This document shows, one piece after another, positions 6,983 to 16,025 of a stretch of 64,000 nucleotides of DNA. The notes below the pieces were generated by a model, which saw only the letters and a list, made by a program, of their open reading frames with translations, ran no database searches and had not been told where the DNA came from. The translations under genes were made by a program, and so were the position numbers. Position 1 is the first letter of the stretch. Every line of letters begins with the position of its first letter. The DNA comes from Brachyspira pilosicoli (GTDB lineage: Bacteria > Spirochaetota > Brachyspiria > Brachyspirales > Brachyspiraceae), in assembly GCF_008016535.1 (NCBI RefSeq), contig NZ_SAXY01000029.1, positions 1-64,000 on the forward strand, in the 5' to 3' direction.

Positions 6983-7732
6983 TTACATAGACATACCGCC
7001 ATCAACGGCTATAACTTCTCCTGTTATATAATTGCTCAAGTCTGAAGCAAGAAATACAACTATATTAGCAACATCTTCAGCACTGCCTAATTTTTTCAAA
7101 GGTGTAATATCCATTATCTTTTTTACAGCATCTTCAGCAAGTACGCCTGTCATATCTGTTTGAATGAAACCCGGTGCTATAGCATTAACACATATTCCGC
7201 GAGGAGCAAACTCTTTAGCCATAGATTTAGTAATGCCTATAATGCCCGCCTTAGCTGCAGCATAATTCACCTGACCAGCATTGCCCATCTTACCTATAAC
7301 ACTTGATATATTAATTATCTTACCCTTTCTTGCTCTTAACATACTCTTAGCAGCTTCTCTTGAAGTATAGAATGCACCAGACAAATTAGTATTTATAACA
7401 TCATTCCAAGCACTATCATCCATTTGTATAACTAGCATATCTCTAGTAATACCAGCATTATTAACTAATATATCAATAGAACCAAATTTTTCTATTGTCT
7501 TAGCAACAACCTCTTTACAAGATTCGCTAGATTTTACATCATGAACTAAAGCAAGTGATTCCACATTATATTTTGATTTTAATTCATCAGCAACTTCTTG
7601 AGCTTTATTAATATTTGTAGCTGTAACAACAACATTAACTCCTTCATTAGCCAAAGCCTCTGCTATTTTTTTTCCTATTCCTCTGCTTCCGCCTGTTACT
7701 AAAGCTGTTTTATTTTTAAGATTTAAATCCAT
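6983..7732 (-). CDS. fabG: 3-oxoacyl-ACP reductase
   Basis: This 249-residue short-chain dehydrogenase reduces beta-ketoacyl-ACP with NADPH. The N-terminal cofactor motif is TGGSRGIGKKIA, followed by NNAG at ~91-94. Catalytic Ser144, Tyr157 and Lys161 are in place (ISSVIG, then YAAAKAG). The C-terminus IAVDGGMSM is standard. It is the first gene of the fab unit and has a good upstream promoter. The next genes, acpP and fabF, complete a small type II FAS set; fabD, fabH and the dehydratase are not in the window. Confidence 0.96.
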   Translation of the reverse strand: MDLNLKNKTALVTGGSRGIGKKIAEALANEGVNVVVTATNINKAQEVADELKSKYNVESLALVHDVKSSESCKEVVAKTIEKFGSIDILVNNAGITRDMLVIQMDDSAWNDVINTNLSGAFYTSREAAKSMLRARKGKIINISSVIGKMGNAGQVNYAAAKAGIIGITKSMAKEFAPRGICVNAIAPGFIQTDMTGVLAEDAVKKIMDITPLKKLGSAEDVANIVVFLASDLSNYITGEVIAVDGGMSM

Positions 7733-7768
7733 AATTATCCTTAAAATTATTTAAATACGCTTACATTA

Positions 7769-7797
7769 ATTAAAACAAAATATGCCAAATTTGTCAA
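7769..7797 (-). promoter_or_regulatory. promoter for fabG-acpP-fabF
   Basis: On the minus strand a consensus TTGACA (7797-7792), 17-bp spacer, then TTTAAT (7774-7769). It is 36 bp before the fabG ATG. I see no clear operator. Confidence 0.6.
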
Positions 7798-7883
7798 GCC
7801 TATTTTGCAACTTTAAAATTACCGACTTTTTTGTTTAAAAGGTCGAAAAATGATAAGAAATAACTATTCTTTTACATACAAAT

Positions 7884-9317
7884 TTAGTGCATAACTACTA
7901 TACGAACGCTATTCTCTTGCCACCTACCCTGCCATTTGCTTCCGCTCACTACAATAATTCTATCCCCATGTTCTGCTAATTTATGCTCTACCAAAGTATC
8001 TTCAAGTATATTAATCTCTCCCCCATGACTAATACCAGCACTAAAGTTCAAATCTTCAGGCATATGTATAGTATAAACATTATGACATATAGCAAGACCA
8101 TTACACATATTATTATCAGCCGACATAAATACTATAGGAGTTTTTGGTCTTTTTTTAGATAGATTTCTAACTGTCCTTCCAGACCTTGAAAGAGCTATTA
8201 TCGCCTTATTATCTAAACTATATGACAAATAAGAAGCACTATCAGCCAAAGCATCATTAACTCCGCTATCTAAATAAGTCATATTGTCATGAGAAGTTTT
8301 ATTAACAGATTTCTCAGCAGCCTCTACTATAGAAACCATAGCCTTAACAGACTCTATAGGATAATCACCCGAAGCAGTTTCAGCAGACATCATTACAACA
8401 TCAGTACCGTCTAATACAGCATTAGCAACATCGCTAGCCTCTGCCCTTGAAGGAACAGGGCTTTTTGTCATACTCTCAAGCATTTGGGTAGCTATTATTG
8501 TAATTTTACCCATATCGTTTGCCATTTTTAGTATCTTCTTCTGCCAAACAGGAACCTCTCCAAATGGTATTTCTACACCTAAGTCTCCTCTTGCCACCAT
8601 TACTCCGTCAGACTCTTTTATTATACTCTCTAAATTCTCTAAAGACTCTGTATTCTCTATTTTTGACACTATTCCAACATGCTGGAAATTATTATCATCT
8701 AATATCTTTCTAAGCCTTATAACGTCCTCTGCTCTTCTTACAAAACTCATACCCAAATAATTAGCACCATTTTTAGCAGCAAATAAAGCATCATTAACAT
8801 CTTTCTCTGTTAAAACTTCTGTTGTTACATGAGCACCTGGTAAATTAATACCTTTACTGCTTAATATAGTGCCTCCAGTTATAACCTTACATACCACAAG
8901 CTTTGAAGCTTCATCACTAGATTCTACTATAAGCTGTATAGTGCCGTCAGCTATCAAAAGCAAAGAACCGCTCTTTACATCATGAGCAATATTCTCATGC
9001 GTAGTAGGTATTATGCTTTCATCATTAGTTTCTTTATATCCGCTTAATTTTACAATATCTCCCTCTTTTACAGTAATATTCTCTTTTAGCTTACCTATTC
9101 TTATCTTAGGACCCTGTAAATCTGCTAATATTGCTACAGGTTTACCTAACTCATCAGAAACCTTTCTTATTATTTTTATTCTCTCTAAATGTTCATCATA
9201 GCTTCCAAATGAAAAATTAAGCCTGCATACATTTGCACCATTCTCTATTATCTTTTTTACCATTTCTTCATTAGACCATCTAGGACCTAAAGTTGCAATT
9301 ATTTTTGTTTTTCTCAT
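7884..9317 (-). CDS. pyk: pyruvate kinase
   Basis: This 477-residue protein converts PEP and ADP to pyruvate and ATP, the last step of glycolysis. Motifs are KIIATLGPRWSNEE at the start, KIENTESLENLE and DGVMVARGDLGVEIP at the active site, and ATQMLESM. The effector-binding C-terminal domain ends with VSGSKWQGRWQENSVRIVVMH. The segment normally written RLNFSHG reads RLNFSFG here, so the conserved His is replaced; activity is still expected since the metal- and substrate-binding residues are present. It is monocistronic with its own promoter and an SD (gaggtgg). Confidence 0.96.
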   Translation of the reverse strand: MRKTKIIATLGPRWSNEEMVKKIIENGANVCRLNFSFGSYDEHLERIKIIRKVSDELGKPVAILADLQGPKIRIGKLKENITVKEGDIVKLSGYKETNDESIIPTTHENIAHDVKSGSLLLIADGTIQLIVESSDEASKLVVCKVITGGTILSSKGINLPGAHVTTEVLTEKDVNDALFAAKNGANYLGMSFVRRAEDVIRLRKILDDNNFQHVGIVSKIENTESLENLESIIKESDGVMVARGDLGVEIPFGEVPVWQKKILKMANDMGKITIIATQMLESMTKSPVPSRAEASDVANAVLDGTDVVMMSAETASGDYPIESVKAMVSIVEAAEKSVNKTSHDNMTYLDSGVNDALADSASYLSYSLDNKAIIALSRSGRTVRNLSKKRPKTPIVFMSADNNMCNGLAICHNVYTIHMPEDLNFSAGISHGGEINILEDTLVEHKLAEHGDRIIVVSGSKWQGRWQENSVRIVVMH

Positions 9318-9346
9318 AATATTTTACCACCTCTTATATAGAAAAT

Positions 9347-9374
9347 ATTATAAAACATAGAAATATTTTTACAA
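9347..9374 (-). promoter_or_regulatory. promoter for pyk
   Basis: On the minus strand TTGTAA (9374-9369), 16-bp spacer and a consensus TATAAT (9352-9347), ~30 bp before the pyk ATG. Confidence 0.6.
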
Positions 9375-9401
9375 CTTTTTATATTAAAAAATAATATTTT
9401 T

Positions 9402-9430
9402 TTGCTTTAAAAACACTATTAATGTATAAT
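9402..9430 (+). promoter_or_regulatory. promoter immediately abutting the 9439 start codon
   Basis: TTGCTT at 9402-9407, a 17-bp spacer and consensus TATAAT at 9425-9430. The ATG begins 8 bp after the -10 box, where transcription itself should begin. Confidence 0.65.
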
Positions 9431-9438
9431 AAATCATT

Positions 9439-9963
9439 ATGAATAAAAAATTATTATATATTTTACTTATCACTATAATTCTACACTCTTGTAAAAAAAT
9501 AGAAAATATCACAGTTATATTTGATGATGTAACAGTAGATATACCAGAAAACTTTGAGCAAAATTATATCAACAATATGATAGAATATAATCCAAATTTA
9601 AAAATAGTAGATTCATACGGCATAGAAACAAAAACTTCTATATATAATGTTTCATATACAAAATCTAATTATCCCATAGATATTTTAGCCTCAAAAGAAG
9701 GCATAATAAATGGTGTTATAAATAATAAAGTATTAAAAGAAGTAAAAGTAGAAAAAGAAGGATATTACAAAGAACAAACTGACGCCTACGATATGTTAAT
9801 TAGCTATTATTATGGACCAAACAAAACATATCAAAGAAGCTTTATAATGCTAAACGGCAACAACATAATTCAAATAACTGCTATATATAATGCTAATAGT
9901 AAAAAAGATGACAAAACTATAAATGGTATAATAGACTCGATAAAAGAAAAACCTAATAATTAA
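9439..9963 (+). CDS. small lipoprotein of unknown function (possibly leaderless)
   Basis: This 174-residue protein starts MNKKLLYILLITIILHSCKK, a lipoprotein signal with Cys18. The mature part is a mixed alpha/beta domain (EKEGYYKEQTDAYDMLISYYYG, then RSFIMLNGNNIIQITAIYN) loosely reminiscent of PsbP/DcrB-type single-domain lipoproteins; I do not recognise it firmly. There is no Shine-Dalgarno sequence, and the TATAAT box ends 8 bp before the ATG, so the message probably has almost no 5' leader. Its stop overlaps the end of convergent rsmA by four bases, and no terminator separates the two. Confidence 0.75.
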   Translation: MNKKLLYILLITIILHSCKKIENITVIFDDVTVDIPENFEQNYINNMIEYNPNLKIVDSYGIETKTSIYNVSYTKSNYPIDILASKEGIINGVINNKVLKEVKVEKEGYYKEQTDAYDMLISYYYGPNKTYQRSFIMLNGNNIIQITAIYNANSKKDDKTINGIIDSIKEKPNN

Positions 9964-10811
9964 ATATAATCTTTTATTATTAAAGAAAGCTCTTTTACTT
10001 TTTCTATACTTAAATATTCCCCTCTAATCTCTTTATCAATATTTGCTTTTTCTAATATTTCATCTATTTTATCTTTATCAATATCAATGTATGGAGATTT
10101 TAGAAAATTATTTTTTATAGTTTTTCTTCTGTTGTGAAATAAAGTTTTTGAGACAGATTTAAAAATATTAAGCATACTTAAATCAACTTCTTTAGGCTTA
10201 ATGCTTATAATAGATGATGTTACTTTAGGAATCGGATAAAACACTTCTTTTGATACATTGTACTCTAATTTAATATCAGACATAAAACTTGCAAACAATG
10301 TTAAAGCAGAATAATCCTCACTGCCTTCTTTAGCAATTAATCTATTAGCAAAATCACTTTGAACCATAAAAACAGCATAATTCCATCTATTATAGCAATC
10401 ACAAAAAAGCCACTCTATTATAGGACTTGCTATATTGTATGGTATATTTCCGTATACATCAAAGTTTTTATTTTTATCTATGTCGTTAATATTAACTTTT
10501 AATATATCACTATGAATAATATTTATATCTCTATAACTCTCTTTCAAATGATTATACAAAGCATTGTCATATTCAACTATTGTTAGATTATTTTTATATA
10601 CATCAACAAGTACCTTACTTAAAGAACCTAAGCCCCCTCCTATCTCTATAGCATAATTTCCCCTCAAAATATCTTTTGGCACAGTGTTTGCTATATTATA
10701 AGCAATATTTCTGTCGCATAAAAAATTCTGACCTCTGTTTTTATTTGGAAATATAGACTTACTCTTTAAATATTCACTAATTTCTGATTTTGAATATACA
10801 TTATTTAACAT
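9960..10811 (-). CDS. rsmA: 16S rRNA dimethyladenosine methyltransferase
   Basis: This 283-residue protein dimethylates the two adjacent adenines near the 3' end of 16S rRNA using SAM. The start region NRGQNFLCDRNIAYNI matches the family. SAM motif I is EIGGGLGSLSKVL and the catalytic motif IV is GNIPYNIASP. A C-terminal helical domain with LFHNRRKTIKNN is also typical. The start overlaps the end of the upstream membrane-protein gene by 11 bp, suggesting translational coupling. Convergent with the lipoprotein gene at 9439. Confidence 0.94.
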   Translation of the reverse strand: MLNNVYSKSEISEYLKSKSIFPNKNRGQNFLCDRNIAYNIANTVPKDILRGNYAIEIGGGLGSLSKVLVDVYKNNLTIVEYDNALYNHLKESYRDINIIHSDILKVNINDIDKNKNFDVYGNIPYNIASPIIEWLFCDCYNRWNYAVFMVQSDFANRLIAKEGSEDYSALTLFASFMSDIKLEYNVSKEVFYPIPKVTSSIISIKPKEVDLSMLNIFKSVSKTLFHNRRKTIKNNFLKSPYIDIDKDKIDEILEKANIDKEIRGEYLSIEKVKELSLIIKDYI

Positions 10812-12522
10812 ATTTATTTATTCTTGACATCTGTAATAAAAACAATAATATCATGATAGTAGCAAAAGCTAACATTGCTATAATACTCACATTAATACCT
10901 AAAACCATTAATATATGTGATGATATATAATCAATAGCTATAATATAAAGAAATACAAACAATATAGTACCAATAATACCTATTAAATTATGGATAATAC
11001 CAAAAGAAATATCTTTTTTAATATAAATATTATATCTAAATGAGAAATATGCTATTATTATAAATAATAGTAAATAATAAATTGGTGATAAAATCTTTTT
11101 AAATAAAACATTAACAACAAGATCATTAGAATAACCAAATAAAGGAAGCTCATTTTTTAAACTCATAATATCTTTTAATCCTGTGTAAGTTAATACTATA
11201 TAGGTATAATATTTAATGTTTTTTATAGCACTATCAGACATATTAATAGGAATAACATTTTCATTTATATCATTATTATCATAAGTATTATTTAAATCAT
11301 TAAACTTTGATTTTAAAATAATATTCTTCATATCTGGATTATTAAATGAACCTGTTATTTTACCATATTTATATATTACTTTATTTGTAGCTTTTAATTC
11401 ATTATCCAAATTAATAATAGATACATCATATAAATACAATGACTCTCTAAAGAAAATACTATAAAGTGCACAAAGCATAGTATTATTATTAAGCATCAAA
11501 GTAATACCATTATTTTCTAACATAGTTGTATTTGTTATAGAATAATAATCCTCAATAAAGAATTTTCTCATCTCTTGTGCTCTATCTATAAAAAAATCAT
11601 ATCTGTCAATACTATCAACTATTAAAGAATAATAAGTACTAATTTCATTAATATCAGGATAATTAACAAACAAATTTGATATACTGCTATACGCCTTCCA
11701 AAAACTTCCTTTTCTATATAATTCTATAGTATCTGCAAGTTTACCATATGCTAAAGATTCATAAAAGTTTTGACCTATATAAACAGGTTTGTCATTTTGC
11801 ATAATGCCAATTTTATTAAGATAATAAATAGCTATTGGGTTATGTCTATCAATTTTAAGCACATCAGTATAATACCTATTAGCAAGAGTGTAATTAGAAA
11901 GACTAAAAGCCCTAGAACCTTGAGAAAGTAAATTATTTACATAAGTAACCCTATCTGTATTTGCAAGCTCTTCTAATTCATTCTTTTTATTTTCAATATC
12001 TTTTAACAATAATAAAACATTACCATCATTTCTATCATATATTAAAGCATTTCTAGCTAATTTTTCTGCCTCATTCAAATTTCCATTATCAAATTCATAT
12101 TTTGCCATTTGATATTCATTTTCTTTAAGTGATAATTTGTATTGATTAAAATGTCTATAATCTTTATTTGTATTGTATTCTTTTAATGCATACACCAATC
12201 TGTCAATTATAAAATAATCATAAAAAGCAAAAAATGTAGTTAATACAACTATTAAAGCGATAGGTATAGCAATAATTCTAGATATTGATAATCCTGGTAA
12301 ATAATAACCTTTAAAAAATGCAGAATATACACTTAAAGCAATTATAAAAGGAATGAAGTTTTTATATATAAGAAGCGAAACAAGAATATATACTGGCAAA
12401 TCATATACTTTACCCGCACCTCTAGTATATATATTATAGAGTAGAAATATAAAAAATATTGAAATAATACTAATAATAGAGAAGCTTAGTATCAATCTTA
12501 GAATTATGCCAATTCTTTTCAT
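10801..12522 (-). CDS. TPR-containing polytopic membrane protein
   Basis: This 573-residue protein has N-terminal membrane segments (around residues 8-30, 38-65 and 83-105). A TPR region at ~150-240 follows (YEFDNGNLNEAEKLARNAL; ALSNYTLANRYYTDVLKI without the first residue also fits). A mixed domain comes next, then three further membrane segments at ~485-565. Its start codon shares a base with the stop of the upstream TPR lipoprotein (TAATG), a classic coupling. The family is not recognised. With the lipoprotein it may form an envelope complex; that is inference from the overlap only. Confidence 0.75.
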   Translation of the reverse strand: MKRIGIILRLILSFSIISIISIFFIFLLYNIYTRGAGKVYDLPVYILVSLLIYKNFIPFIIALSVYSAFFKGYYLPGLSISRIIAIPIALIVVLTTFFAFYDYFIIDRLVYALKEYNTNKDYRHFNQYKLSLKENEYQMAKYEFDNGNLNEAEKLARNALIYDRNDGNVLLLLKDIENKKNELEELANTDRVTYVNNLLSQGSRAFSLSNYTLANRYYTDVLKIDRHNPIAIYYLNKIGIMQNDKPVYIGQNFYESLAYGKLADTIELYRKGSFWKAYSSISNLFVNYPDINEISTYYSLIVDSIDRYDFFIDRAQEMRKFFIEDYYSITNTTMLENNGITLMLNNNTMLCALYSIFFRESLYLYDVSIINLDNELKATNKVIYKYGKITGSFNNPDMKNIILKSKFNDLNNTYDNNDINENVIPINMSDSAIKNIKYYTYIVLTYTGLKDIMSLKNELPLFGYSNDLVVNVLFKKILSPIYYLLLFIIIAYFSFRYNIYIKKDISFGIIHNLIGIIGTILFVFLYIIAIDYISSHILMVLGINVSIIAMLAFATIMILLFLLQMSRINKYVK

Positions 12523-12959
12523 TATTCTTCCACTACTTGCTCAACATCTTCTATTACTTCTTCTACTGTTTCAATAGGTCTTAATTTAGGTTTTTTAGCA
12601 TAAATATCCTGCATAACTTTTTGAGCTAATATTTTAGGCGGCAAAACGGCAAAATCATTGATAACAATATTAAAGTAATCTATAGCCTCTTCATACTTAT
12701 TTTGATAATAATAACAGAAACCAATTTCATAATAAGCCCAAGAAACATCTTTAGCAAAATTATTTCTATCAAAATTATCTATGATATACTGATAATATGC
12801 TATAGCAGTTTTATATCTTTTATTATTAAATTCAGTATAAGCTTTTTCTGCTATGATTTTAGGATATCTTTCTTCAGCATCCACCTGTATAGTTGTAGCA
12901 CAAGAGATTGTAAATAAAGCAAAAATAAGCAATAAATAATAAGTTTTTTTCACCAACAA
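12522..12959 (-). CDS. short TPR lipoprotein
   Basis: This ~145-residue protein has a lipoprotein signal (YLLLIFALFTISC) and two TPR-like hairpins: KRYKTAIAYYQYIIDNF and YYQNKYEEAIDYFNIVINDF. It ends in an acidic tail (VEEVIEDVEQVVEE). There are three possible starts, TTG 12959, TTG 12956 and GTG 12953. The gcgga SD fits the GTG best, with 8-base spacing. No ATG is available in the signal region. The stop overlaps the start of the next gene. Confidence 0.72.
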   Translation of the reverse strand: MLVKKTYYLLLIFALFTISCATTIQVDAEERYPKIIAEKAYTEFNNKRYKTAIAYYQYIIDNFDRNNFAKDVSWAYYEIGFCYYYQNKYEEAIDYFNIVINDFAVLPPKILAQKVMQDIYAKKPKLRPIETVEEVIEDVEQVVEE

Positions 12960-12965
12960 AATCCG

Positions 12966-13274
12966 CTATTTTTTTATAGAATAGACTTCATCGCGTACTG
13001 GCAAACTTTTGCGTAGGATTTTTAGGAAATTTCTTAAATCTCCCATATCCTTATAATCATCACACTTCTCTACAGTTCTTCTTGCAACTGTAAAATACTT
13101 GTACATTTTTTCTTCACCAAGTTTTTTACGCCATTGTTCCTGAGTACATTTTACTCTTAGCAAATATTGTGAGCCGTCTATTCCGCTAGCTTTTCTAAAT
13201 AAAACACAATATCTGCAATTAGCACAATAAATACCTCCGCATTCTGCAGATTGTTCATTTTGTTCTTCACTCAT
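12966..13274 (-). CDS. small cysteine-rich cytosolic protein, unknown
   Basis: This 102-residue protein has no signal peptide. An N-terminal cluster CGGIYCANCRYC (Cys12, 17, 20, 23) is followed by KCTQEQW and EKCDDY. Six cysteines in this spacing could bind zinc or an Fe-S cluster. The rest is helical and basic. It is upstream of, and probably co-transcribed with, the TPR lipoprotein and membrane genes. I do not recognise the family. Confidence 0.68.
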   Translation of the reverse strand: MSEEQNEQSAECGGIYCANCRYCVLFRKASGIDGSQYLLRVKCTQEQWRKKLGEEKMYKYFTVARRTVEKCDDYKDMGDLRNFLKILRKSLPVRDEVYSIKK

Positions 13275-13378
13275 AAATACTTACCATAAATTAATTATAT
13301 TGTTTTATAAATACAGTATAGCAAATTTACTATTAAAAGTCAAGTTTATATGCCTCACATATACTACATACAAAACCA

Positions 13379-14554
13379 TCATTCTTCTAATATATATAAA
13401 TACTCTTCTTTTACAAAAGGTCTTATCTCATCAAAAGAATAAACTATTTCTGTTTCGCCTTGCACATAAGCTGTAATAGTGTAAATAGGCCATACAAAAT
13501 GAATACCGTCTTTATATACATAAAAACTAGTATCTTCTAAAGTTATTTCATCAAGAGGAACTAAATAATCTTCTTCTGACCTATCGCTTATAGAAAGAAG
13601 TTTAGATTTTATACTAATACGAAGCTGTTTATCATTAAAGTCTTTTATTAAATTTGTAATTGAAATTTTCTCTCCATCTTTAAGAGAATAAACTAAAGAT
13701 GTATTATTATAAACGCCATGAGCTCCGCCCATATAGATGGAAGAAAAGCTATTTATTGATATTGTTGTATCATTAAAATATAATATATCTTTACCTGCTA
13801 TATACTCATAATTGTAATATAAATTTGTATACCAGTCATTATAAAAATCGCTCATAGATTTTTTAAATAAAGGAAGTGTTTCATTTTTTAGCCATAATGT
13901 TTCATCTCTTGTAATGTTGTCAATATTATCATTAATATCCAAAGTTATTTTATCATAAACTTCTAAATTATTTGTATCGTTTGGAATAAGCACGAATATA
14001 GAATCTTTATAAAAGAAAGTAGAACCATTGCCGAGAGAATCATTTTGAGATGAGTTCGTACATAAATAATTGTATGATACAGCAGAAATAAAATCTGAAG
14101 CACTAACCTCTACCTCACCTATTTTTGTTGTAATGGTAAAGTTTTTATTATAATAATTGCCTCTTATTGTATCACCTGTATCAGACTGAGCATACATATC
14201 AGCTCCATCATTATCAATAGCGGCATTAGAATAAAAATAAGTCTTTATTAAATTTTCATCTATATAAGTAAATCTAAATTGAGCAATATTATATTCTGGC
14301 AACACCATATCATTCAAAGCTAATTGAGCCATAGAGCCATTATTATTTTTCATAAAAGTATAAGGTGAAAACCATTCATTATAATCACCATCACTCTTAA
14401 CAGTTGTTGTTGTTATTTCAGGTAAAATGTTTTGATTAGTATCTATATAATTATTTTCTATATTTTCAGTATCTTCTTGATTTTTATCCAAATTATCTTT
14501 ATTATTGCAAGCAACAAATAAAAATAAAACTAATAATAATACCTTCTTAATCAT
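13379..14554 (-). CDS. lipoprotein with DUF3298/RsiV-like domain
   Basis: This 391-residue protein starts MIKKVLLLVLFLFVAC, a lipoprotein signal with Cys16, then an Asn/Asp/Glu-rich linker. The C-terminal half contains SSIYMGGAHGVYNN followed by SLKDGEKISITNLIKD. This GGAHG signature and layout is that of DUF3298/DUF4163 proteins, found in RsiV-type anti-sigma factors (lysozyme binding) and some peptidoglycan deacetylases. It lacks the catalytic deacetylase domain. It may bind an envelope ligand; the specific ligand cannot be read from sequence. An SD (ggag) precedes the ATG. Confidence 0.8.
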   Translation of the reverse strand: MIKKVLLLVLFLFVACNNKDNLDKNQEDTENIENNYIDTNQNILPEITTTTVKSDGDYNEWFSPYTFMKNNNGSMAQLALNDMVLPEYNIAQFRFTYIDENLIKTYFYSNAAIDNDGADMYAQSDTGDTIRGNYYNKNFTITTKIGEVEVSASDFISAVSYNYLCTNSSQNDSLGNGSTFFYKDSIFVLIPNDTNNLEVYDKITLDINDNIDNITRDETLWLKNETLPLFKKSMSDFYNDWYTNLYYNYEYIAGKDILYFNDTTISINSFSSIYMGGAHGVYNNTSLVYSLKDGEKISITNLIKDFNDKQLRISIKSKLLSISDRSEEDYLVPLDEITLEDTSFYVYKDGIHFVWPIYTITAYVQGETEIVYSFDEIRPFVKEEYLYILEE

Positions 14555-14661
14555 AAAAACTCCAAGTATTTTTTAAAAAAAGAATAATATATTTTTATTT
14601 TTTTTGCAAGTGAGAGTTTTTATAATTTTTTTTTTGCAATATAGAGTCTTATAAAAAATAA

Positions 14662-16023
14662 TTAGTCGCTAAATGATATAACGCCTTCAATAATAGCTTC
14701 GAATCTTTCAGGCTCTATAATCATAACAGTATCATCAACTTTCAAATTAGGAGCAAAATCACCTATACTTATTAAGAATGAGTGAGCACTCTTATATGCC
14801 CTAGCATAATCCATAAACTCATCTACAGTATTTTGTCGCATAGGATATCCAGAAGTATCCAAAGCAAAAGTGCTTTTATATGACTGACCTTCAGAACCAA
14901 ATTTTTTAATAGTTACAAAGAAAACCAAACTATCAGACTTTTTAGTATGGTCAGTTACAATATATCCATTTAAAGTTAATATTCTATAGAAATGTTTTTC
15001 TAAATAATCAATAACATCCATTTCCAATGCTGTTCTAAATGCATTATTGGCTATAATAGAACTGTAAGTTTTTAATTTTTGATCAACATCTAAGTATATA
15101 TTTCTTACAGATTTTATTATCTCCCACTGTTTAACAGCCTCTTCAAAATGTTTTTGTTTAACTAAAGTTTCAGCATATCTGTATCTTTCATCTACAACTT
15201 TTTCATTTGCAACATTATCTTTAGTAAGTACTTCTCTATAATATTTATTAGCCTTATCATAATCTCCAAGTTCATAATAAGAATTAGCCAAATCTAATGA
15301 TATGCTGTCTTTATTATCTATAAAACTGCTGTCATAAGATATTTCTAATTCTTTTACAGCATTTTGGAAATCTCTAGAAGCAGATAATATTTTTCCGTAA
15401 AGTAAATGATAATTATAATTAGAAGAATCTAAAGCTATAGCTTTTTCAATATTCTGCTGAGCTGCATTATAGGTTCTCATTTTATAATAAGAATAAGCAA
15501 GCATATATAATAATTCAGGATTACTGTCATTGCGAGTAGCAGCCAATGATAAATATTTTTGAGCCAATATCCACTCACCGCTTTGATAAGATATAAGACC
15601 TGCCTTATACAAAGAATCATAATCTTGATTTTTTATTTTTATTATATAATCATATTCATCTAAAGCCTTTTTAGCGTTTCCAGTCTCTTCATAAATGTTA
15701 GCTAAAAACTCACGTACTTTTAATTCGGTAACATCTTTAGTAAAATATGCCCCATCTAACATAGACTGTAATGATGCCATAGCCAATATATATTGATTTT
15801 GTTTATAATATAAATTAGCACTATACCATAATATAAGCGGATCTTTTTTAAATTTTGGGTCAAGTTCATTAATTTCTTTCATTGCAAGTTCTGCATTACC
15901 CTCTTCATAATACTGCGTAATGCGTTTTAATTTAGCAGGATAAGAACCGCTCTTTACAATAAAATTAGTTGCAACTCCCAATACAACTATTAGCATCATT
16001 ATAAGTATTATTGAAACTTCCAC
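14662..16023 (-). CDS. membrane-anchored TPR protein
   Basis: This 453-residue protein has one N-terminal membrane anchor (residues ~4-22, IILIMMLIVVLGVATNFIV). At least eight TPR units follow, to ~residue 330, for example GNAELAMKEINELDPKF, GNAKKALDEYDYIIKI and RTYNAAQQNIEKAIAL. A C-terminal alpha/beta domain (~330-453) has the look of a restriction-endonuclease-like or binding fold, but no motif is clear. The start is GTG at 16023 with SD aaagga at 8 bases. Three base pairs separate it from the upstream membrane gene, so they are one operon. Confidence 0.78.
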   Translation of the reverse strand: MEVSIILIMMLIVVLGVATNFIVKSGSYPAKLKRITQYYEEGNAELAMKEINELDPKFKKDPLILWYSANLYYKQNQYILAMASLQSMLDGAYFTKDVTELKVREFLANIYEETGNAKKALDEYDYIIKIKNQDYDSLYKAGLISYQSGEWILAQKYLSLAATRNDSNPELLYMLAYSYYKMRTYNAAQQNIEKAIALDSSNYNYHLLYGKILSASRDFQNAVKELEISYDSSFIDNKDSISLDLANSYYELGDYDKANKYYREVLTKDNVANEKVVDERYRYAETLVKQKHFEEAVKQWEIIKSVRNIYLDVDQKLKTYSSIIANNAFRTALEMDVIDYLEKHFYRILTLNGYIVTDHTKKSDSLVFFVTIKKFGSEGQSYKSTFALDTSGYPMRQNTVDEFMDYARAYKSAHSFLISIGDFAPNLKVDDTVMIIEPERFEAIIEGVISFSD

Positions 16024-16025
16024 TA

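Noticed and set aside
7822-7845. Possible terminator after pyk (cgactttttt / aaaaggtcg)
   Set aside because: The stem is bulged and the following tract on the minus strand is not a clear T run. Not strong enough to list as a feature.
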